Assembly (NCBI GenBank): GCA_003566995.1
Contig: PXBG01000016.1
Span: forward strand, 1-38,603
Direction of reading: 5' to 3'
Length of the DNA: 38,603 bases
Source: Syntrophobacteraceae bacterium
Lineage (GTDB): Bacteria > Desulfobacterota > Syntrophobacteria > Syntrophobacterales > Syntrophobacteraceae
Shown here: one piece after another, positions 33,630 to 38,603 of the stretch
Layout: every line of letters starts with the position of its first letter
Position numbering within the stretch: position 1 is the stretch's first letter
Made by a program: the position numbers and the translations under genes
The notes under the pieces: model-generated
Database searches by the model: none
What the model was told of the DNA's origin: nothing
What the model saw: the letters and a program-made list of their open reading frames with translations, nothing else

Positions 33630-33733
33630 TCTTTCCCGTCACAGGGCATGGCTTCCCCCTGACCTTTTTCATTTCCCGAAACGTCCCGAACGTATATGCT
33701 TACTTTCAAGCACATATTTTTTCACCGCATAAA

Positions 33734-36469
33734 GTGAGCCATTTCCCCATGAACATGAAACGCCGCTATCCACGCACCCAAAAAACTTCTCCCCGGAGGA
33801 GCGAGGGACCGTCCCCATCTTCCCGGGCCGCGCACCCTCCCCTTCAGCTGAAGGTTCACAAGAATGTGGCGCCGGCCCTGGACAAGATCAAGGTGCCCGA
33901 AGAAACACCCTTCATTCCCGATCCCTTTCAGGTGGAAGCCCTGGAAACTGTGGAGTCTTCCGATGTTCTCGTGACCGCCCCCACCGGTTCGGGAAAGACC
34001 TACATCGCCATTGAAGCCATCCGCAAGGTTTTTCAGCAAGGGGGCAAGAGCTGGTACGCCTCCCCTCTCAAAGCCTTGTCCAACGCCAAGTTCGGTGAAT
34101 TCTGCGAACTCTTCGGCAGGGAAAATGTGGGAATCCTCACGGGGGACCGTAAAGAGAACCCTCACGCTCCCATCATTGTGGGCACCACGGAAATCCTTCG
34201 CAACCAGCTTTACGACATCATGCACCGGGGGGAAGACCTGGAAGAGGACCTGGTGGTCCTGGACGAAGCTCACTATCTGGGCGATGAAGACCGGGGAGTG
34301 GTCTGGGAAGAAGTGCTCATTTACCTCCCGTCGCGCGTCCGCTTAATGCTGCTCTCGGCCACCATCCGCAATGGTGAGGAAATCTGCGACTGGCTCAGAT
34401 GGCTTCGAAAAGCTCCCTGCCGCTGGGTTTCTTCCCTCACGCGCCCCGTGCCCCTTTTTCCCCTTTTTCTTTTTCCCACGGGAGAAATCACACCCCTGAG
34501 CACCCGCCGGGGCCTTTTCGCCAAAATCCGCACCGTGGACCCAAGAAGTTATCCCCGGCATCACTTTCCCGACATTCAGGGCATCATGAATGTGCTGCAC
34601 GACGCCAATCTTCTGCCCGCCATTTTTTTCCTCAAATCGCGTGCCGATTGCGAAAAGGCCGTTCACCTGTGCCGTCCCCTGCGGGGAGAGCGCAAATCCC
34701 GGAAAGCCCGTGCCTTCTCCCGGCGTCTCGACGAACTGCTGGACGAATACCCCTTTCTCAAGACTCACCAGCACCTGCCCCTTCTCAGAAGCGCGCGCGT
34801 GGGAGCTCACCACGGAGGCCAGCTTCCTCACTGGAAACTGCTCCTGGAAAAACTCATGCAGGAAGGGCACCTTCATGCCATTTTTTCCACTTCCACCGTG
34901 GCTGCCGGTGTGAATTTCCCTGCCAGAACCGTGGTCATCTTTCAAAGCGACCGCTTCACGGGAAAGGAGTTTTCCGAGCTTTCGGCCACTGATCTCCTGC
35001 AGATGACGGGGCGCGCCGGAAGGCGGGGAATGGACGAAATCGGATTTGTGCTGGTCGTCCCCGGCCCCTTCCAGGACCCCCAGCTCATTCACTCGCAGCT
35101 CCAGTCGCCGCCTGATGCCATCGAAAGCCGCATCCGTGTCAATTTTTCCATGGTGCTCAACCTGCTCCTTTCCCACACTCCAAAGGAGATCCGAACCCTC
35201 TTTTCCTATTCCCTGGCCACCCACCAGAGCATGAAGCGTGAAAGCGACGTGGCCGCACACCTGGAAAAATCCAGATCCCGGGCGGAAGAGTGGGTGCCCG
35301 AAATGGCCTGCGGTTCCCTGGAAAACCTTCTGAAAATTCGACCCCGTTTCATGAGCCTTCAAGAGAGGCTGGGCAAGGCCCGAAAGGACTGGAAAAGACA
35401 GGCTTCCTCGGAACCTGCCGCGAACCTTCTGGTGCCGGGCAGACTGTTCATGACACAGAGGGGAACCCCCTACGTGGTCCTTTACAAGCCGGACATGGAA
35501 AGAAAAACGGTGGAATCCCTTCGGCTGGGTCTTCCCTTGCGGCTCAGGAAAGGAAGGCTGCGAACCTACCAGGTGCGTTTTCACCGCATTCGCCACCTGG
35601 GAGAGGTGCTGGAAAACATGCCGCCCTTGGCGGCCCTGAAGGAGTGGGAAGAAATGGCCCTGAACCTGGAGCGGCAGCCCTTCAAGAAAATGGGGCAGGA
35701 AGAAGGGGCGGAAAAATCTCCCGCATTGGAACAGACGGCCAGGGAGATGAAAGAACTCATCATGGAAAAATCCCGGCTTCCCTGTTCTCAGTGCCAACTC
35801 TACGGACCGTGCATCAAGTCCGTGTCCCACCCCTTCAGCGAGGCTCTTCAGCCCTGGCTGAGCCTCCAGTCCCAGGTGCAAACCATCCAGGAAAGACTCT
35901 GGGAATCCTTTCTCCAGCACTTTCGCATTCTGAAGGATGAAGGCTACGTGGACGAAGATGGCCGCCTCACCCACGACGGCATGTGGGCCTGTGAACTGCG
36001 CCTCGACCAGCCCCTTCTCATTTCTGACGGCATCCGCAAAGGTGTCTTTCCAGACGATGATCCCGCGCTCCTGGCGGCGCTCATCGCCCCCTTTGTCATG
36101 GATCGGGACCGGCCCGGGGACATGCAGCTTTCCAGGCTTGCCTGGAAATTTTCCGAACTGGCCAATCCTTTTTTCCAAATGCTCAAAAGCCTGGAACCCC
36201 TTCGCCATCGCCTTGAAGACGAAGGCTTTGAACTTCCCGCTCTCCCCTTCTGGGCGATGGTCGCGGTGCACCATTGGGCCAGAGGGGAAACGTGGGAGGA
36301 GGTGAGAAACCTGTTCGGAGTGGATGAAGGGGACCTGGCCATGGTGATCCTTCGCACGGCCGATCATTTGCGCCAGATCGAGTCCCTGGCCGAAACCCAT
36401 CCCCGGCTGGCAGATTCCGCCCGCACCGCCATAGAATTGCTCCTGCGGGAACCTGTGCTGGTGGATTAG
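33734..36469 (+). CDS. Ski2-like DEAD/DEAH-box RNA helicase
   Basis: A 911-residue superfamily II helicase of the Ski2/Mtr4-like group. Walker A lies in TAPTGSGKT (K88), Walker B is DEAH (177-180), motif III LLSATIRNGEE, motif IV-V FSTSTVAAGVNFPARTVVIF and motif VI QMTGRAGRRGMDE. A C-terminal region of about 400 residues carries CSQCQLYGPC at 684-693, a C-x2-C-x5-C cluster that could bind metal. Such helicases remodel RNA or ribonucleoproteins; direct roles in bacteria are poorly known. The start is uncertain: GTG 33734, ATG 33749 and ATG 33755 all lack a good ribosome site, and a basic Lys/Arg/Ser/Pro-rich tail covers the first 35 residues. The gene follows the response regulator by 104 bp. 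Confidence 0.9.
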   Translation: MSHFPMNMKRRYPRTQKTSPRRSEGPSPSSRAAHPPLQLKVHKNVAPALDKIKVPEETPFIPDPFQVEALETVESSDVLVTAPTGSGKTYIAIEAIRKVFQQGGKSWYASPLKALSNAKFGEFCELFGRENVGILTGDRKENPHAPIIVGTTEILRNQLYDIMHRGEDLEEDLVVLDEAHYLGDEDRGVVWEEVLIYLPSRVRLMLLSATIRNGEEICDWLRWLRKAPCRWVSSLTRPVPLFPLFLFPTGEITPLSTRRGLFAKIRTVDPRSYPRHHFPDIQGIMNVLHDANLLPAIFFLKSRADCEKAVHLCRPLRGERKSRKARAFSRRLDELLDEYPFLKTHQHLPLLRSARVGAHHGGQLPHWKLLLEKLMQEGHLHAIFSTSTVAAGVNFPARTVVIFQSDRFTGKEFSELSATDLLQMTGRAGRRGMDEIGFVLVVPGPFQDPQLIHSQLQSPPDAIESRIRVNFSMVLNLLLSHTPKEIRTLFSYSLATHQSMKRESDVAAHLEKSRSRAEEWVPEMACGSLENLLKIRPRFMSLQERLGKARKDWKRQASSEPAANLLVPGRLFMTQRGTPYVVLYKPDMERKTVESLRLGLPLRLRKGRLRTYQVRFHRIRHLGEVLENMPPLAALKEWEEMALNLERQPFKKMGQEEGAEKSPALEQTAREMKELIMEKSRLPCSQCQLYGPCIKSVSHPFSEALQPWLSLQSQVQTIQERLWESFLQHFRILKDEGYVDEDGRLTHDGMWACELRLDQPLLISDGIRKGVFPDDDPALLAALIAPFVMDRDRPGDMQLSRLAWKFSELANPFFQMLKSLEPLRHRLEDEGFELPALPFWAMVAVHHWARGETWEEVRNLFGVDEGDLAMVILRTADHLRQIESLAETHPRLADSARTAIELLLREPVLVD

Positions 36470-36490
36470 ACGCGAAAAAGGAAGAAAACC

Positions 36491-36515
36491 GGTGGGCAGA
36501 AAAAACCTGCCCGCC
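36491..36515. terminator. Hairpin after the helicase gene, terminator candidate
   Basis: GGTGGGCAG/CTGCCCGCC forms a nine-base stem (one G-U pair) closed by AAAAAAC, 22 bp after the helicase stop. It is GC-rich and placed where a terminator is expected, but the following bases are CTACCCATATTT, not a solid T-run. Confidence 0.4.
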
Positions 36516-36525
36516 CTACCCATAT

Positions 36526-36627
36526 TTCGATACCCTTCGGTGCCTCGGGACAGGCCCCCGTCTGAACCGTGATGTTCATGCAGAGCATCGGAAGCTCTCT
36601 CTGCGCCCTCTGCCCCTCTGCGAGAAC
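36526..36627. repeat. Two degenerate interspersed-repeat-like segments
   Basis: ACCCTTCGGTGCCTCGGGAC (36532-36551) resembles the common intergenic repeat near CCTTCGACAGGCTCAGGACA, and CTCTCTGCGCCCTCTGCCCC (36596-36615) resembles another frequent element that reads CTCTGCGCCCTCTGCG. Both lie in the non-coding gap before the phosphoesterase gene and contain no coding frame. This rests on recalled resemblance, not on a second copy in this window. Confidence 0.3.
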
Positions 36628-36657
36628 CAAAAAACTCTGAAAAGGAACAGCAAGCCA

Positions 36658-37404
36658 ATGCGTCTGGGGATTTTCTCGGACATTCATGGAAACCTTGAAG
36701 CCCTGGAGGCTGTCCTCAAGGCCATGGAAGACGACAACATCGACATGACCGTTCATCTGGGGGACCTCGTCGGATACAACGCCAATCCTGCGGAATGTGT
36801 GGACCTGGTTCACCGGTCAGGATCGGTGTGCATCATGGGCAATCATGATCTGGCCGTGCTGCAGCCCCAGGTGGCCCGCAACTTCAACGTGATCGCCCAC
36901 GAAGCCCTGCATTACGCCAGGGGGCAGCTTCACGGAAGCTCCCTGCGTTTCCTGAAAGGCTTCCATTCCACTTTTTCACTCATGGAATCCGTTCTTTTCT
37001 GCCATGGAACGCCCGACAATCTTTTCAGCTACATCCTCAACGTGTTTCAGGCCAGGCGTGCGTTTCACCTCCTCCGCAAACAGCATCCGTCCATCAAGGT
37101 CTGTTTCTACGGTCACACACACCAGCAGAAAGTCTGGGTTCTGAATCTCCAGGGAAAGGTCTTTTCTCTTCCTCTGGCCTACAGCTCCATCCTGCTCAAC
37201 CCGGACAACCGCTACCTCATCAACCCGGGAAGCGTGGGCCAGCCACGCCAGCAGGACAACAGGGCCAGGTACCTGATTTTTGACTTTGACCGGCAAATCG
37301 TCAGCTTCAAGGCCGTGCCTTATGACATTGCGAAGACTCAGCAAAAAATCCTTCAGGCCGGACTGCCCGAATACCTGGCCATTCGCCTGGGGGATGGAGT
37401 CTAG
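36658..37404 (+). CDS. Calcineurin-like metallophosphoesterase
   Basis: A 248-residue metal-dependent phosphoesterase with every family motif: FSDIHGN (D8, H10), VHLGDLVGYNANP, IMGNHDLAV, FCHGTP and GHTHQQKVW, together providing the binuclear metal site. This group covers phosphodiesterases and protein phosphatases such as YfcE and the DR1281-like proteins; the substrate is not assignable. AAAGGA lies 11 bases before ATG 36658, a slightly long spacing. It is close to a Ser/Thr protein kinase gene at the window edge, so dephosphorylation of kinase targets is conceivable but unsupported. Confidence 0.88.
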   Translation: MRLGIFSDIHGNLEALEAVLKAMEDDNIDMTVHLGDLVGYNANPAECVDLVHRSGSVCIMGNHDLAVLQPQVARNFNVIAHEALHYARGQLHGSSLRFLKGFHSTFSLMESVLFCHGTPDNLFSYILNVFQARRAFHLLRKQHPSIKVCFYGHTHQQKVWVLNLQGKVFSLPLAYSSILLNPDNRYLINPGSVGQPRQQDNRARYLIFDFDRQIVSFKAVPYDIAKTQQKILQAGLPEYLAIRLGDGV

Positions 37405-37594
37405 CACAAAATAACAGATTCCCTTCGATTTTCATTGAAAGGGGGACTTTGAATTCTCAGGGGGCGTAAATGGCATTCCACCTGTGGGTGCTGAAAAAGA
37501 TGCACCAGATGAACGAGAGGCCATGAGTGGCGGTCACAGGGCTGGATCACCGGGGAATCCAAAAACTTTTGACACTTGGCGGGAGGATTCTGAC

Positions 37595-38173
37595 ATGATG
37601 TTCGGACAGAGAGAGGGAAAGCTCAGGGACGGAACCACCGTGCTGCTCAGGCCCATGGTGAAGGAAGACGAGGAAGCGCTCTACGATTTCTTCACACGCC
37701 TCCCCGTCGACCTGCTCATCTTTCTGCGCCACGATGTGAGAGACAGGAAAATCGTTCAGGATTGGGCGCAGAACCTCAACTACGACCGGGTGCTTCCCCT
37801 GCTGGCCTTCGTGGAGGGAAAGGTGGTGGGCAACGTGACCCTGCACAGGGTGCCCCATGGCTGGAAACGCCACATCGGACGGGTCCGTGTGGTGATCGAT
37901 CCCCAATTTCAGAAACGGGGACTGGCCACACTCATGCTCAACGAAATGGTCCTGCTGGGCCACGAACTGGGCCTCGAGAAACTCTGGGGGGAAATTCCCC
38001 TTGATTCGGTGGCGGCCATCAAAGCCTGCAGAAATGCGGGTTTTTCGTGCAAGGCCGTCATCGAGGGCATGTTCAAAGACGCCCAGGACCGACTGATCGA
38101 TGCCCTCATTGTGGTTTGCAACATTTCCTCCTACTTCGACCAGATGGGCCAGATTCAGGAGTCGAGGACCTGA
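37595..38173 (+). CDS. GNAT family N-acetyltransferase
   Basis: A 192-residue GNAT-fold acetyltransferase. LRDGTTVLLRPMVKEDEEAL opens the domain, VVIDPQFQKRGLATLMLNEM holds the acetyl-CoA pyrophosphate loop (Q-K-R-G-L-A), and GLEKLWGEIPLDSVAAIKAC then NAGFSCKAVIEGM completes the fold. The start ATG 37595 follows GGAGG by eight bases; a longer frame from 37484 lacks support. The gene overlaps the convergent kinase by 19 bp. The acceptor (small amine or protein) is unknown; a neighbouring Ser/Thr kinase hints at signalling, but no more. Confidence 0.88.
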   Translation: MMFGQREGKLRDGTTVLLRPMVKEDEEALYDFFTRLPVDLLIFLRHDVRDRKIVQDWAQNLNYDRVLPLLAFVEGKVVGNVTLHRVPHGWKRHIGRVRVVIDPQFQKRGLATLMLNEMVLLGHELGLEKLWGEIPLDSVAAIKACRNAGFSCKAVIEGMFKDAQDRLIDALIVVCNISSYFDQMGQIQESRT

Positions 38174-38603
38174 CCTTCCCCGAAGGAAGGAAAGGTTTCC
38201 AGAAGATCGTCCAAAAGCTCGCCCGCATGGGCATACCGGTTTACGGGTTTTTTCTGAAGACTTTTGAGGATGATCCTTTCCAGGTCAGGAGAAAAGCCTG
38301 GCTGCAGATCCGAGGGTTTTTCCGGCTCGACCTCGAGAATAGCGTCCATGAGTGCTTTGTCGTTGTCATAGTAGAAGGGAATGAAACCCGTGGACAGGGC
38401 ATAGAGGATCACTCCCAGGGCCCACACATCGCTCCCGAGGCAGCTCCGCCCCTCGATCTGTTCGGGAGACATGTAAGGCCTCGAACCAATGATGGTGCTG
38501 CTGACGCTTTCCCCCGAGAGGTGCTTTCCCGTGCCGAAATCCAGCAGCTTGATGTCCCCTGAAGACTGCACGATGATGTTTTCCGGCTTGATGTCCCGGT
38601 GCA
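38155..38603 (-). CDS. Ser/Thr protein kinase, partial (5' end outside window)
   Basis: Only the C-lobe of a Hanks-type kinase is present, because the gene runs off the right edge. The reading starts in the catalytic loop HRDIKPENIIV, continues with IKLLDFGTGKHL (the DFG Mg2+ Asp), the activation segment with GSRPYMSPEQIEGR (APE-like), then SDVWALGVILYALSTGFIPF (helix F), and ends at 38155 with a short tail after the helix-rich C-lobe. No transmembrane segment or PASTA repeat follows in the visible part, so any sensory domain must lie N-terminal. The stop lies 19 bp inside the GNAT gene on the other strand. Confidence 0.93.
   Translation of the reverse strand, partial: HRDIKPENIIVQSSGDIKLLDFGTGKHLSGESVSSTIIGSRPYMSPEQIEGRSCLGSDVWALGVILYALSTGFIPFYYDNDKALMDAILEVEPEKPSDLQPGFSPDLERIILKSLQKKPVNRYAHAGELLDDLLETFPSFGEGQVLDS

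Noticed and set aside
34343-36658. A 771-residue minus-strand frame antisense to the helicase
   Set aside because: Covers the helicase in reverse; His/Gly/Phe-rich composition and no motif, a typical GC-rich shadow frame.

Overview
The window is a GC-rich chromosomal segment of a Gram-negative anaerobe. The best guess is a deltaproteobacterium (Desulfobacterota, Syntrophobacter-like). That placement is inferred from the gene mix (PPi-dependent phosphofructokinase, L-2-hydroxyglutarate oxidase, HDOD protein, NarL-type two-component pair, two anaerobe-style radical SAM enzymes) and from strong AAGGAG-type ribosome binding sites often paired with TTG or GTG starts. There is no rRNA, tRNA, CRISPR array, transposase or phage gene that I can see.

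Layout. 0.1-4 kb (+): a NodB-like deacetylase overlapping a radical SAM gene, then lhgO and a small four-helix membrane protein. 4-10 kb (-): an M42 aminopeptidase, a TVP38/TMEM64 membrane protein with a MerA-like flavin disulfide oxidoreductase, a compressed relic of zwf and gnd, and an intact transketolase. 10.2-11.1 kb: a truncated glucoamylase-type (GH15) gene and about 0.6 kb of hairpin-rich DNA without genes. 11.1-13.1 kb (+): a promoter with a perfect palindrome, a two-domain DUF2064-GT2 fusion (arsenosugar-type glycosyltransferases) and a P-II-like protein. 13.1-14.6 kb (-): a nucleoside-recognition (Gate) membrane protein, then a 58-residue protein with its own terminator. 15-22 kb (+): PfkB sugar kinase, secreted ankyrin protein, Gph-like HAD phosphatase, SDR-DUF2867 protein, FMN split-barrel protein, PPi-PFK. 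22.3-26.1 kb: radical SAM (+), HDOD protein (-), UDP-glucose dehydrogenase (-). 26.4-33.6 kb (+): aconitase A, an orphan solute-binding protein, a dCache-HAMP-PAS histidine kinase and its NarL-type regulator. 33.7-38.6 kb: Ski2-like helicase, metallophosphoesterase, GNAT acetyltransferase and, running off the edge, a Ser/Thr protein kinase.

How the genes fit together. Central carbon metabolism dominates: PPi-PFK for reversible glycolysis, transketolase for the non-oxidative pentose phosphate route, aconitase and LhgO around the citrate cycle. The oxidative pentose phosphate branch has been lost here: a 350-bp relic keeps the first residues of Zwf, an internal Zwf piece and the exact C-terminus of Gnd, between transketolase and the MerA-like gene. 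The truncated GH15 gene just upstream of transketolase suggests that one sugar/glycogen module has decayed. The most system-like group is aconitase, solute-binding protein, histidine kinase and regulator: the binding protein has no permease nearby and may feed a sensor rather than a transporter. Several convergent gene pairs overlap at their 3' ends.
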